Shown here in pieces: positions 11,866-22,438 of a stretch of 64,000 bases of DNA. Positions within the stretch are counted from its first letter, which is position 1; each line of letters begins with the position of its first letter. This DNA comes from Lolium rigidum (lineage: Eukaryota; Streptophyta; Magnoliopsida; Poales; Poaceae), in contig NC_061510.1 in the NCBI RefSeq assembly GCF_022539505.1, positions 281,788,715 through 281,852,714 on the forward strand. Direction: 5' to 3'. Below the pieces are notes generated by a model. The model had not been told where the DNA came from, made no database searches, and saw only the letters and a list, made by a program, of their open reading frames with translations. Both the position numbers and the translations under genes were made by a program.

Positions 11866-12246
11866 CTACTTCTTCTTCTTCGATGATGGCCCTGCCTCGT
11901 CGTCGTCATCACGGTGGCGCTTCCTGCTCGTCACCTCTTCCGAAGAGGCGGTGTCGGCCGACGCGTCGGAGTCCTCCTCGTTGTCGCCGGTGCTCGCCGG
12001 CTGCGCCTTGGCCTTGGCGGTATTGGCCTTCGCGTCCGCCTCCGCCTTCGCACGGGCCACCGCCGCCTCCTCTGACCCTTGTTCCTCCGCGTCCTCCTCC
12101 ATGCCCAGCCATTCCTCCGCGCTGTCAAGTGGCGGGAGGGAATCGTCGCCGCTGCTGGGCGTCGGAGCTTTCTCCCACCAATGGCGCCATCCAGCAGGCT
12201 TTCCCTCGCTGGAGGTGTCGGACGGGAGCTCGGAGATGTAGCTCAT
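11866..12246 (-). CDS. Small acidic, lysine-tailed protein inside a TIR element
   Basis: The intact 126-codon frame starts at ATG 12246 (MSYISELPSDTSSE) and ends at TAG 11866-11868. I chose this ATG rather than the longer upstream frame because a TATA-like CTTATATT (plus-strand reading, 12304-12311) lies about 58 bp upstream of it. The protein is low in complexity: a serine/proline-rich N-terminus with two tryptophans (HWW), an alanine/glutamate/lysine-rich middle likely to be helical, and a C-terminal RKRHRDDDDE..SSKKKK that looks like a nuclear localisation signal. I recognise no domain and give no function. Similar ORFs are known as repeated hypothetical proteins in grasses. It is element cargo, on the same strand as the B3 ORF in the sister element. 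Confidence 0.5.
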   Translation of the reverse strand: MSYISELPSDTSSEGKPAGWRHWWEKAPTPSSGDDSLPPLDSAEEWLGMEEDAEEQGSEEAAVARAKAEADAKANTAKAKAQPASTGDNEEDSDASADTASSEEVTSRKRHRDDDDEAGPSSKKKK

Positions 12247-12303
12247 CGTCGTTGGAGGTGTCGGATGCGGCCGGTGAAGATCCAAAAGCGCCGACGTACG
12301 GGT

Positions 12304-12311
12304 CTTATATT
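12304..12311 (-). promoter_or_regulatory. TATA-like box of the acidic ORF
   Basis: The minus strand reads AATATAAG about 58 bp before the ATG at 12246, in otherwise GC-rich sequence. Confidence 0.4.
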
Positions 12312-12693
12312 GAGCGCGGGACGGCGGCGCAGAAGTCGAAAAGTGCAGCGGTTGCTCTTCCGAGGAGTCCCGACTCCATTCCGGCGGTTGCCGCGTCGTC
12401 GACGCGGTTGCCAATGCAACGGTTCCGCTTCCCGGGAACTGCACCGTCGCTACGTAGGCGGCGGCTAAGCTTCCGTGCCGCTGACGTGTCGGGCCCGCGC
12501 CTCCCCGCCTCTCATTTCGTTGTGTCCGGCGTGCCCGGTGCGTCCCCTGTGGGACGGGGACGGGCTCGGGGCGCCGAATAGGAGCGCGCCGGACAAAAAT
12601 GGGCTTTGGGGGACGCGGCTGGAACGCATTTTCTGTCCGGCGCGCCCCAAATCCCTTTGGGGGACGCTTTGGGGGACGCGGCTGGAGATGCTC

Positions 12694-14335
12694 TCACTCT
12701 GCTTCATATATAGAAATATCCTGACAAAACTCCAATGTGGCGCATCTTAAGCAACTGAAAAAGCACACGCAACAAAACTCTGGCTAGGTCACAATCTGCA
12801 AGTAGCATGCCACCCACATGACCATACCTTTTTTGCCTGCCTTCTAGAAACACTTCAACGGCTGAAAAAACATAACAACAGAGAGCCTGCAGTGACAAGT
12901 TTCGAGCTGATCGACGACGGAGGATCATCAGAATACAACCGTATACAATTCATGTATGAAAAGATAATCGTGTCCTTCCATTTCTTAAAAGAAAAATCCT
13001 AGCTAGCATATCCAAGAATGTTGGGGCAGCGCCTCTGTCTTCCCCGGGGGCTAGATGATGGAGGTCATCCTAGGGTATGTGACATGTTTCCAGTTTCTAG
13101 CTGATGAAGAGATTATGTTGTTTCCGGGCATAAGACGCAGTTAAGATGATGTTCAGCCATTGTTGTTCCTTAATTGTGTGGAAGCTTCACATATATTTGA
13201 TGTATGCTCTTTATCTGTTCTTTGTAAAATAAAATTAATAAATAATAATCCAAGAACGATATTCATCAACTAGAAAGCATGTAAAGTTAGCTTAGATAAC
13301 ATCGCACAGACAGAGGGAATTGTTTTTCTCGGTCTTCTTGACTAACCAGCCGTCAACATCGTCATAGGAGCCTAGAATGACAGAGGTAGAGGTGCCATGC
13401 TTTGCATATAGTCATATAGAAGTGTTTCTTTTTTTCGATGGTACGGCAATAGCATACCAGATCTTTATAGAAGAAAGCAAGCGATGTTATCTGGCGTCTT
13501 GTACTTATAGAAGTGTTTCAAACGAGAAAAATCGGCCATGGTGGACAGCAGCCGTCCTGCCTGCCACGAGCGAATGGACCTAATGGCTTGTAGGCCAAAT
13601 CCAAAGGAAAATCCTCGGAATCGTTTATGCACAACGATCTGATGACAAAGCACGTCGACGTCACCGATCTCGGCAAAACTAGCGCCTAAATCTCGACGCA
13701 TATCTGAAGCGGCCGTTTTGTCTGCTGTGTACGGGACACCGAGTTCATGACGACGGGTCCTCCTTCGCCTTCTATTTCTGAGCTGAACTCCACGTGTAGT
13801 CTTACATGTTTTGATAACATTTCAGTGGCTCTAGAAGGCTTGAATGCTCGACAAGCATGAAACAAATCGTTCTTCAGAAATGTTAAGAGTTTTCCGCTGC
13901 AACTGTTGCAACGAGCTAGGCTTCAAATTGGGCATCATATTAGAGTATTTTCAGCATCCCAACGCAAACGGAGGTAAAGAGACCTTTGCATTAACGCGCC
14001 CAAAAAATGGGTCTAATATCCAGCCTAGCGATCTAACTCAAACTAACTAGATTATTCACCTAGACGTAAACATGATCCAAATTTGTACCCGAATGGGTTT
14101 GCACGGACGCATCGCGGTCAGCTTACGTGTGGGCCTTGTTGTCATTCGGACCCGTTAGTTAATAATGGATGTGGAGACAGTTCAGTTCCTCGCGATGTGT
14201 TAATGGCGTTCTCCTGCCTCCACGTGCGCCAGTGTTGGTTCGGGCAGGGCTTGGGCCCGCGAGTTGCGGCTCTCGACCTTTTAAAGGGGCCTAGTCTAGC
14301 ACACCTCGCCTACAACCAAGCTCTACCAATATAGT
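12694..14335. other. Intergenic sequence without a recognised gene
   Basis: Short chance frames only. No TIR, LTR or RNA gene recognised. The last 150 bp contains a TTTTAAAGG box and a GC-rich leader before the pseudogene at 14336. Confidence 0.45.
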
Positions 14336-14980
14336 CATGGGAAAGGGCTAGCCGCTCCGCAAAACAAAACACGACGGCGAGGCTGGATCCTCTTGGCGCC
14401 AATAGTGAGAAAACCCAACGCAACCGCCGGTACATGCCGATGGAACTCGCCCACCGGCTGTTCGAGGAGAAATGGCCGGTCCCTTAGCCGGACGTGGTCC
14501 TGCCGAGCAGTGGCTGGTACCTCAACTACCGTCGTATCCCGGTGCCTTCGGTGCCGCTCAAGGGACGCCAACGGGTGTACGAGATCCGCCGTTGTCTTCC
14601 TCCCACCGGATCTACACAACAACCTGGCTGGTCCACCTTCAGGACCTAGGAGCCGCTCGCGGCACGGTTTACCTAGGCGACATCGCCTTCTTCAATCGGG
14701 AGCCGAACTCCAACCACCGAACCTCAAGAAGGGCGAGGCCATGAAGATGTCCATCGGCAATAGCGAGCTCGAGGACCTCGCTCAGTGGGATGGCCTCGCC
14801 GTCCAACTGCGGGCCTCCGCGCTGGTCCGCGGGAGTCCACCGACCCCTTCGCCGCCTCCTCCCATACCAGCACCACTTCCTCCTGCACCAGCACCACCTC
14901 CGGCGCATCAACAACCTCTATATTGGTTGTGGCCTTGGGTGCCTCCAGTCTATATCGACCTCATTGACGACGACAAGTAG
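14336..14980 (+). pseudogene. Decayed multi-copy grass ORF with IDLIDDDK tail
   Basis: The segment starts with an ATG at 14336 that meets TAG after four codons. In one frame (about 14427-14700) it reads MPMELAHRLFEEKWPVP, then a stop, then a GWYLNYRRIPVPSVPLKG..R..EIRR block and further stops. Another frame from about 14742 gives an MKMSIGNSELEDLAQWDGL segment, a proline/alanine-rich linker and a C-terminal WPWVPP.YIDLIDDDK ending at 14980. The order of these blocks resembles repetitive hypothetical proteins common in grass genomes, probably TE-borne, but I cannot name a family. At least three stops and two frame changes make it non-functional. Confidence 0.45.
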
Positions 14981-15708
14981 GCAGTCATGGCGGCACCATT
15001 GAGAGCTAGGGCTATTTTCTTATCTTTTATACTTATTTTCGGCATATAAATGGTTATATCATAAATGAAAAAAATGGCAAAAAAAAAAATGCGTCAACGG
15101 GATCTGTTACCTTCGCAACCATACATTACATTAGCTCTACCAATGATACACATCTGATCTAGGGATAGTTTGTACTCATCAGGTGTAGCAGTCATTTGAA
15201 AGTATTTTTCTCATTGCCACCTCCACTCGACTTGATTATCACCATCAAATATAGGGAAATAAAGTCTAGAGTAATAGATTACAGAAATTGCGCCCATCTT
15301 TTAATGCTCAGTCTTCATACTCGCTATAATTGGCACAATGGTTTCTGTGAGCTGCCATGGTGTTGTGTTGTTGACTTGCTCTGATGTGGACACCAGACCA
15401 TAAACCTGGAGGAGCAGATGTGTATGAAACCCGAGGTAGTAACTGACTGCTCACTTCAGTGCTTCAACTTCAAGGCAGTATCCATCCCCGCCATCTGCAG
15501 ACTGAGATCGATGACTGCATCATGAATATTCCTTGATTTTCCAGCGCGAATTGCCGACAACTCCTTGCTTTTCCAGCAAATTGTTTCCTATGGCCGCATA
15601 TAACTGAAATTTCTAAGGAGGGATTTACTCTAGAAGAGGAGTAGTTGTCTTCTTGGTCGGCCCGAGATGGATGTTCGGCAACGGCAGCAACGACGAAGAC
15701 GAAATGCA
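14981..15708. other. Spacer downstream of the F-box gene
   Basis: No coding feature recognised. Part of it is presumably the 3' untranslated region of the minus-strand F-box/kelch gene; I could not identify its poly(A) site. Confidence 0.4.
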
Positions 15709-16803
15709 TCACACGCGGACAGAAGCCACAGAGAAGACGAAGCCGGCAAACTCCGGCGGAGGGGGCACCACGGTCCAGCTCTTGGACTTGACGTCGAACA
15801 CCCAAAGCGCGTGCCCGCCGGACTCGATGGCGCCGGTGACCACCACGCGCTCACCGCCGCTGACGGCGACCGCGCGTGCCGTGCCAGCCTTGAGCCCCGG
15901 CGGGTAGGGTCCCACCTCGATCCAGCCTCGGCGCTCCCCGCGCCACTCCATCACGGCCGTGCCCTCGATGCACCACACCCGGCCGCGCACCACCACGTGC
16001 GCCGCCGACGGCGGCGCCCGCACGCGCTCTAGCCGGCGCCACTCGCGGGTCGCCGGGTCGAACCACTCGGCGTCGCGCTCGAACCCGCCCTGCCGCCCCG
16101 TGCGGTACCCGCTCACGGCCATGAACTTGTCGCCGGCGACGGTGGCCATGCCGTCGCACTCGTCGCGCTCCTCGGACATGTCAGGCAGAGGGTCCCAGCC
16201 GTCGGCCTCCGCATCGTATGCCTCCGCCGTCTTGAGCGCGTTCTTGAGCTTGTCGTGGCCGCCGGCCACGTAGATCTTGCCACCCGCCTCGGCGCACGCG
16301 AAGAATGACCGTGCCGACCGCATCGGCGTGCCCCGCCTCCAGACGCCGGTGGCGGCGTCCAGCACGTGGACGTCCGCGACAGGCTCGAAGGTCTTGGGGT
16401 CCCAGCCGCCCATCACAGCGAGGCGGGTCCCCACGGCCGCGCACTGCGCGAACATCGGCATCGGCGGCGCCGCGCGCTCGCGGTGCCACTCGCCTGTGGT
16501 GACGTTGTACACGGCCACGCCGTAGGCCGAGGAGTCGTCCTTGGGGGAGTCGTCCCCGGCGGCCGGGTTGCCGAACTGCAGGAGGTACACCAGATCCTCG
16601 TTGGCGCCGGCCTCGGCGCGCGCCATGGCGAAATCTGGCGCGGCGGCGGCGCTCTTCCACCCTCGGCAGACGCGCCGCATGGAGCGGAAGGAGCCGTGTG
16701 GGACGCGCGCTAGGCAGTCGACGGCGACGTCGTCTGGCATCCCCGGGATGAGGTCGATGTGCTCGAACTCGCACTCTGCAACACGGATCTTCGAGTTGCT
16801 CAT
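15709..16803 (-). CDS. F-box/kelch-repeat protein, KMD/KFB-type
   Basis: An uninterrupted single-exon frame of 364 codons runs from ATG 16803 to the stop at 15709. An upstream in-frame GTG (16863) is not a plausible plant start. An F-box occupies about residues 18-60 (LIPGMPDDVAVDCLARVP..RSMRRVCRGWK). Kelch repeats follow from about residue 80, with GG/WDP and YVAGGHDKLKNAL motifs, ending near FAGFVFSVASV. Layout and the AGGHD.EKNAL-like signature match the plant KISS-ME-DEADLY/KFB family. In Arabidopsis these are SCF E3 subunits that direct degradation of type-B response regulators or phenylalanine ammonia-lyase. The substrate here is unknown. The high GC and lack of any break contrast with the TEs around it. 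A TATA-like box lies about 72 bp before the ATG. This is the one convincing host gene. Confidence 0.9.
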   Translation of the reverse strand: MSNSKIRVAECEFEHIDLIPGMPDDVAVDCLARVPHGSFRSMRRVCRGWKSAAAAPDFAMARAEAGANEDLVYLLQFGNPAAGDDSPKDDSSAYGVAVYNVTTGEWHRERAAPPMPMFAQCAAVGTRLAVMGGWDPKTFEPVADVHVLDAATGVWRRGTPMRSARSFFACAEAGGKIYVAGGHDKLKNALKTAEAYDAEADGWDPLPDMSEERDECDGMATVAGDKFMAVSGYRTGRQGGFERDAEWFDPATREWRRLERVRAPPSAAHVVVRGRVWCIEGTAVMEWRGERRGWIEVGPYPPGLKAGTARAVAVSGGERVVVTGAIESGGHALWVFDVKSKSWTVVPPPPEFAGFVFSVASVRV

Positions 16804-16874
16804 TTTCACTTTCTTTCGAGAGACTGATACTCTGCTTCTCGAAATGGATGGCTCGCTCACCACCTCTATCTGTG

Positions 16875-16882
16875 CTTAAATA
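16875..16882 (-). promoter_or_regulatory. TATA-like box of the F-box gene
   Basis: The minus strand reads TATTTAAG within CTCTATTTAAGCAC, 72-79 bp upstream of the ATG at 16803. It supports that start. Confidence 0.55.
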
Positions 16883-17021
16883 GAGAGGAAACCCTGCGAT
16901 GCTACCTGGAATAGTATACTGATTTTTCTCTCTATGACAGCTAGGCAGATAGATAATGTAATGGATGATATAAAGCAATATTAAAGCATTTGCTAGCGGC
17001 TGTTTTTCAGCACAATTATTG

Positions 17022-17130
17022 TAGTACATCTATCCATAAATAGAGTCTAAATCTGGTCTAATAATATGTCTAGATAAATTTAGATTTTGACAAGAAATAT
17101 CTAAGATATTTATTTATGGTAGAGGGTGTT
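17022..17130. repeat. Possible MITE remnant
   Basis: ACATCTATCCATAAATAGA near 17035 is loosely inverted relative to TATTTATGGTAGAGGGTGT near 17108. It is weak and diverged, and lies just upstream of the F-box gene promoter. Confidence 0.3.
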
Positions 17131-17154
17131 GTGTTGTTTTCTGTGGAGAAGTTT

Positions 17155-18690
17155 ATTTTTTTGAAACGGAGGCAAAAGATCTGCTTTATCCATTAATTAA
17201 GAAAATAATGCCATCTTTTAGGGCAAAATGGGAATAAAATCTACAACAACGGGGCTAAGTCCACACGAATCGCGCCCACGCTTACAGCCAAGGCTAACAA
17301 ATACTCGAACAACAGGGCCGCACCAACAATACCCAACACAAAGGACCACATGCCGGCGCGAACGAACTCCAACACCATGCCGACAAAGACATGCCAAGAT
17401 ATTGGGGGACACCCATCAATGCACTGCGGATCGATGGTAGATAGCAGCTAAGGTGGCGAGAAAATCGCAAACCTCTCTAGCGACAAAACCTCTGGGCACC
17501 GTCGCCAGCAAATTTGACTTAGCAACCCGAACACCAATAGGAACCACATGCCTCACTTCCTCGACGGAAGGAGGCATAACACTACCACCACCCAACTTCA
17601 GGAGCTCAGGCACCACAGATGAATTCCCACACAACACATGTAGCTCTGGCTTGATCCCAACTACCGATAACTTCTTCTCCGCGGAGCTAAGCGGAAACGG
17701 AGCCCTCACGGTGTCGAGCTCGTGCCCACCAGAAGAGCACGCCTCCGTCGGCCCCAAAGAAAGAACAACATGCGCCAACAACATCTTGAGACTTGTCGGC
17801 CATCTCTCCATGAAGAGGGCGAGACACCTCCTTGACGCGGTTAGCAACCAACTGACCGAGCTCCAAGTGCAGCAAGGCAAACTTGCACTGGAGGTGAGAG
17901 TCGAAATAGGCGTTGCCGTTGACCTCCTCGCAACACCTTGGAGAGGGCTTTGGCGGCAATATTGCAGGCGACGACGATTGGCACACGACCTCAGCCCAAC
18001 TCCGGGACACCGAAGGACAACGTGGCAGTGCGGGTGGAGGGCGGCTCAGCTGACCAGGAGCATGTGCATCTAGAGAACGTGCACGAGCGTCCGAAGAGCG
18101 AGAACAGTGACGGGAAAGCGCGCACGGCAGAATCACTCCCGTTGAGTAGGAAGACAACATCAGATGCATCTGAAGGGTGCACAACACGAGCTGACCTGGT
18201 GGTCACGCTTGAGGCATCGAAAGCATCTCCCCCGATCCCAACGCTTGAAGGAGAGACTAAGCTCGAGGCCCTCCTTCTAAAGCAAAGACGATGGATCACG
18301 GCTCGGGTGGCTGCCTCTACCCACCCTCACCCAGTCATCGTTGTCACCAAGAGCATGAACAATAGCAGAGAGGTTGCCGCAGGGCTTCGTATGCGCCTCC
18401 TCAACATGTAACGAGCCGGCCAATGACGGCCACTGAGCCAACTCTTCATCGTCGTCGTCCTCGTCGGAGCCAAAGAAGCAACCCAGAGCAAGCTCGAGGC
18501 TAGCAACACATCACCAGAAATGGCACCTCGGCAGGACCACCCGAGGCAACCGGTGACAACAACAAGGATCTGAGCCCCTTGACCAACACGGCAAGGCCGC
18601 TGGCGCTGATGAGCTGCTTGGTAGTAGGCGGCGTCATCAGGGGCGCCATCTCCTCCTCGCATACAAAGCAACGATATATATCATATGCAA
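17155..18690 (-). pseudogene. Degenerate retroposon-like sequence
   Basis: A T-run with TTTTTTTGAAACGGAGGC near 17155-17180 looks like the 3' tail of a minus-strand retroposon. Several overlapping minus-strand frames with a common amino-acid style lie above it (for example VPELLKLGGGSVMPPSVEEV near 17600, and PPTTKQLISASGLAVLVKGL near 18600), but no frame is continuous. I suspect a decayed LINE ORF1-like region. I recognise no zinc knuckle or reverse transcriptase, so the assignment is loose. Confidence 0.35.
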
Positions 18691-18790
18691 TTGCTAAAAG
18701 CAAACATACAAGGGATCTAAAGTAGTGATGTCAAATTTATCACATCACTTTCATATTATGTGGTCGCCACATTTTGATAATATGGGACAT

Positions 18791-19467
18791 TGATGGCGCG
18801 TGAAGCACACGTCCGTTGGGAACCCCAAGAGGAAGGTGCGATGCGTACATCAGCAAGTTTCCCTCAGTAAGAAACCAAGGTTATCGAACCAGTAGGAGAT
18901 GAAGGCCACGTGAAGGTTGTTGGTGGAGGAGTGTAGTGCGGCGCAACACCAGGGATTCCGGCGCCAACGTGAAACCTGCACAACACAATCACAATACTTT
19001 GCCCCAACTTAATAGTGAGGTTGTCAATCTCACCGGCTTGCTGAAAACAAAGGATTAAACGTATGGTGTGGAGAATGATGTTTGTTTGCGATGAACAACA
19101 GAGATTGCAGTAGATTGTATTTCAGATGTAAAAGAATGGACCGGGGTCCACAGTTCACTAGTGGTGTCTCTCCAATAAGATAAATAGCATGTTGGGTGAA
19201 CAAATTACAGTTGGGCAATTGACAAATAGAGATGCACATACATATATCATGATGACTACTATGAGATTTAATTAGGGCATTACGACAAAGAACATAGACC
19301 GCTATCCAGCATGCATCTATGCCTAAAAAGTCCACCTTCGGGTTAGCATCCGCACCCCTTCCAGTATTAAGTTGCAAACAACAGACAATTGCATTAAGTA
19401 ATGCGCGTAATGTAATCAACACAAATAGCCTTAGACAAAGCATTGATGTTTTATCCCTAGTGGCAAC
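18791..19467 (-). mobile_element. Gypsy LTR fragment, Sabrina-like (type B)
   Basis: It matches the 3' portion of the LTR at 28681-30271 almost base for base (CACACGTCCGTTGGGAACCC, then GACCGGGGTCCACAGTTCAC). It is cut at 19468, within TAGTGGCAAC, by a copia LTR. The rest of this LTR is not adjacent. Confidence 0.75.
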
Positions 19468-20732
19468 TGTTGGAGATATGCCCAAGAGGCAATAATAAAA
19501 GTGGTTATTATATATCTTTATGTTTATGATAAAAGTTTATATACCATGCTATAATTGTATTAACCGAAACATTGATACATGTGTGTTATGTAAACAACAA
19601 TGAGTCCCTAGTAAGCCTCTTAACTAGCTTGTTGATTAATAGATGATTAGTTTCATAATCATGAACATTGGATGTTATTAATAACAAGGTTATATCATTA
19701 TATGAATGATGTAATGGACACACCCAATTAAGCGTAGCATAAGATCACGTCATTAAGTTATTTGCTATAAGCTTTCGATACATAGTTACCTAGTCCTTTC
19801 GACCATGAGATCATGTAAATCATTTATGCTGGAAAGGTACTTTGATTACATCAAACGCCACTACATAAATGGGTGGTTATAAAGGTGGGATTAAGTATCC
19901 GGAAAGTATGAGTTGAGGCATATGGATCAACAGTGGGATTTGTCCATCCCGATGACGGATAGATATACTCTGGGCCCTCTCGGTGGAATGTCGTCTAATG
20001 TCTTGCAAGCATATGAATAAGTTCATAAGAGACCACATACCACGGTAGAGTAAAGAGTACTTGTCAGGAGACGAGGTTGAACAAGGTATAGAGTGGTACC
20101 GATGATCAAACCTCGGACAAGTAAAATATCGCGTGACAAAGGGAATTGGTATCGTATATGAATGGTTCATTCGATCACTAAGTCATCGTTGAATATGTGG
20201 GAGCCATTATGGATCTCCAGATCCCGCTATTAATTATTGGTCGGAGAGAGATCTCAACCATGTCTACATAGTTCACGAACCGTAGGGTGACACACTTAAG
20301 GTTTGATATTGTAATAGTAGAACTTGAATATGGAATGGAGTTCGAAGTATTGTTCGAAGTCCCGGATGGGATCCCGGACATCACGAGGAGTTCCGGAATG
20401 GTCCGGAGAATAAGATTCATATATAGGAAGTCATTTTATAAGTTTGAAAATGATCCGGTGCATTTATGGAAGGTTCTAGAAGGTTCTAGAAAAGTCCGGA
20501 AGAAATCACTAAGGAAGGAGGAGTCCTGGAGGGACTCCACCTCCCCATGGCCGGCCAACCCTAGAGGGGGGAGTCCAAGGTGGACTCCACCAAGGGGGCC
20601 GGCCACCCCCCTTCATGGAAGGGTGGGAATCCCACTTGGGTGGGAGTCCCACCTTGGGTAGGTTTCCCTACTACATGGAAGGTTTTTGGTTCGGGTCTTA
20701 TTCGAAGACTTGTAGTCCAACACTTGGGGTTC
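19468..20732 (+). mobile_element. Copia LTR fragment, Angela-like
   Basis: It begins TGTTGGAGATATGCCCAAGA, the start typical of Angela/BARE-group copia LTRs. It aligns in opposite orientation with the first three quarters of the LTR at 56694-58427, up to the ..ACACTTGGG block. It stops where a gypsy LTR begins at 20733, so it is truncated. No internal copia sequence follows. Confidence 0.75.
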
Positions 20733-22438
20733 TGATACGTCTCCGACATATCGATAATTTCTTATGTTCCATGCCACATTATTGATGATATCTACATGTT
20801 TTATGCACACTTTATGTCATATTCGTGCATTTTCTGGAACTAACCTATTAACAAGATGCCGAAGTGCCGATTCTGTTTTCTGCTGTTTTTGGTTTCAGAA
20901 ATCCTAGTAAGGAAATATTCTCGGAATCGGACGAAATCAACGCCCAACATCTTAGAATCCCCGGAAGCATCCAGAACACCCGAGAGCCACCAGAGGGGGG
21001 CCACAGGGGCCCCAGATGATAGGCCGGCGCGGCCCAGGCCCTGGCCGCGCCGCCTTATGGTGTCGTCGCCTTGTTGACCTTCTGACGCTGCATCTTCACC
21101 TATTTAAGCCCCCTCGACCTAAAACCTCGATAAAAAAAAGCCACGGTACGAGAAACCTTCCAGAGCCGCCGCCATCGCGAAGCCAAGATCTGGGGGACAG
21201 GAGTCTCTGTTCCGGCACTCCGCCGGGACGGGGAAGTGCCCCCGGAAGGCTTCTCCATCAACACTACCGCCATCTTCATCAACGCTGCTGTCTCCCATGA
21301 GGAGGGAGTAGTTCTCCATCGAGGCTCGGGGCTGTACCGGTAGCTATGTGGTTCATCTCTCTCCTATGTACTTGAATACAATAATCTCATGAGCTGCCTT
21401 ACATGATTGAGATTCATATGATGATGCTTGTAATCTAGATGTCGTTATGCTAGTCAAGTGAATTTTACTTATGTGATCTCCGGAGACTCCTTGTCCCACG
21501 TGTGTAAAGGTGACAAGTGTGTGCACCGTGTGGGTCTCTTAGGCTATATTTCACGGAATACTTATTCAACTGTTATGAATGGCATAGTGAAGTGCTTATT
21601 TATATCTCTTTATGATTGCAATGTGTTTGTATCACAATTTATCTATGTGCTACTCTAGTGATGTTATTAAAGTAGTTTTATTCCTCCCGCACGGTGTAAT
21701 GGTGACAGTGTGTGCATCCGTGTTAGTACTTGGCGTAGGCTATGATTGTGATCTCTTGTAGATTGCGAAGTTAACTATTGCTATGATGGTATTGATGTGA
21801 TCTATGCCTCCTTTCTTAGCATGAAGGTGACAGTGTGCATGCTACGTTAGTACTTGGTTTAGTCGTGTTGATCTTTCATGCACTCTAAGGTTATTTAAAT
21901 ATGAACATTGAATTGTGGAGCTTGTTAACTCCGGCATTGAGGGTTCGTGTAATCCTACGCAATGGTGTTCATCATCCAACAAGAGAGTGTAGAGTATGCA
22001 TTTATCTATTCTGTTATGTGATCAAAGTTGAGAGTGTCCACTAGTGAAAGTATGATCCCTAGGCCTTGTTCCTAAATACTGCTATCGCTGCTTGTTTACT
22101 GTTTTACTGCATTACTACTGCTGCGTTACTACTGCTTGTTTACTGTCCTGGGCAAAGCACTTTTCTGGTGCCATTGCCACTGCTCATATATATTCATACC
22201 ACCTGTATTTCACTATCTCTTCGCCGAACTAGTGCACCTATTAGGTGTGTTGGGGACACAAGAGACTTCTTGCTTTGTGGTCGCAGGGTTGCATGAGAGG
22301 GATATCTTTGACCTCTTCCTCCCTGAGTTCGATAAACCTTGGGTGATCCACTTAAGGGAAACTTGTCTGCTGTCCTACAAACCTCTCGCTCTTGGAGGCC
22401 CAACGCTGTCTACAGGAAAAGGAGGGGCGTAGACATCA
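20733..22438 (+). mobile_element. Gypsy-type LTR (type A), complete
   Basis: It starts TGATACGTCTCCGACATATC and ends ..AGACATCA. Immediately after comes CGGCGCCGTTGCGGGG (about 22450-22465), the primer-binding-site region usual for this gypsy group. The first 200 bp resemble the type B LTR, but the rest differs and includes a TACTACTGCTG-rich segment near 22080-22150. Confidence 0.7.

Larger units (their letters stand above)
11618..12693 (-). mobile_element. Harbinger-like TIR element carrying an acidic ORF
   Basis: Terminal inverted repeats begin GAGCATCTCCAGCCGCGTCC on both sides, with direct TCA trinucleotides outside (11615-11617 and 12694-12696). CCCCCAAA and TTTGGGGGACG motifs crowd both subterminal regions. 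The right 250 bp is nearly the same as in the element at 47452-48908, so both belong to one family. There is no transposase, so it is non-autonomous. The PIF/Harbinger assignment rests on the 3-bp duplication (TAA in the sister copy). Confidence 0.75.

Noticed and set aside
11883..12581. A 232-codon plus-strand frame opposite the acidic ORF
   Set aside because: Arginine/proline-rich translation of GC-rich DNA. The minus frame has a TATA box and a biased, coherent product.
14393..14980. An intact 195-codon host gene
   Set aside because: Its N-terminal part is out of frame with the recognisable blocks; only the C-terminal 80 codons look like the repeated family.
15959..16713. Several plus-strand frames opposite the F-box gene
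   Set aside because: High GC keeps antisense frames open; they resemble no protein.
16804..16863. A longer F-box protein starting 20 codons upstream
   Set aside because: The upstream start is GTG. ATG 16803 has suitable promoter spacing and sits just before the conserved region.
17453..18073. A 206-codon plus-strand frame
   Set aside because: No domain is recognisable. Overlapping minus-strand frames and the T-run at 17155 favour a minus-strand retroposon remnant.
22066..22160. A CTGCTGTTAC-rich microsatellite as an independent locus
   Set aside because: It lies within the type A gypsy LTR and a similar stretch occurs in the type C LTR, so it is part of the LTR.
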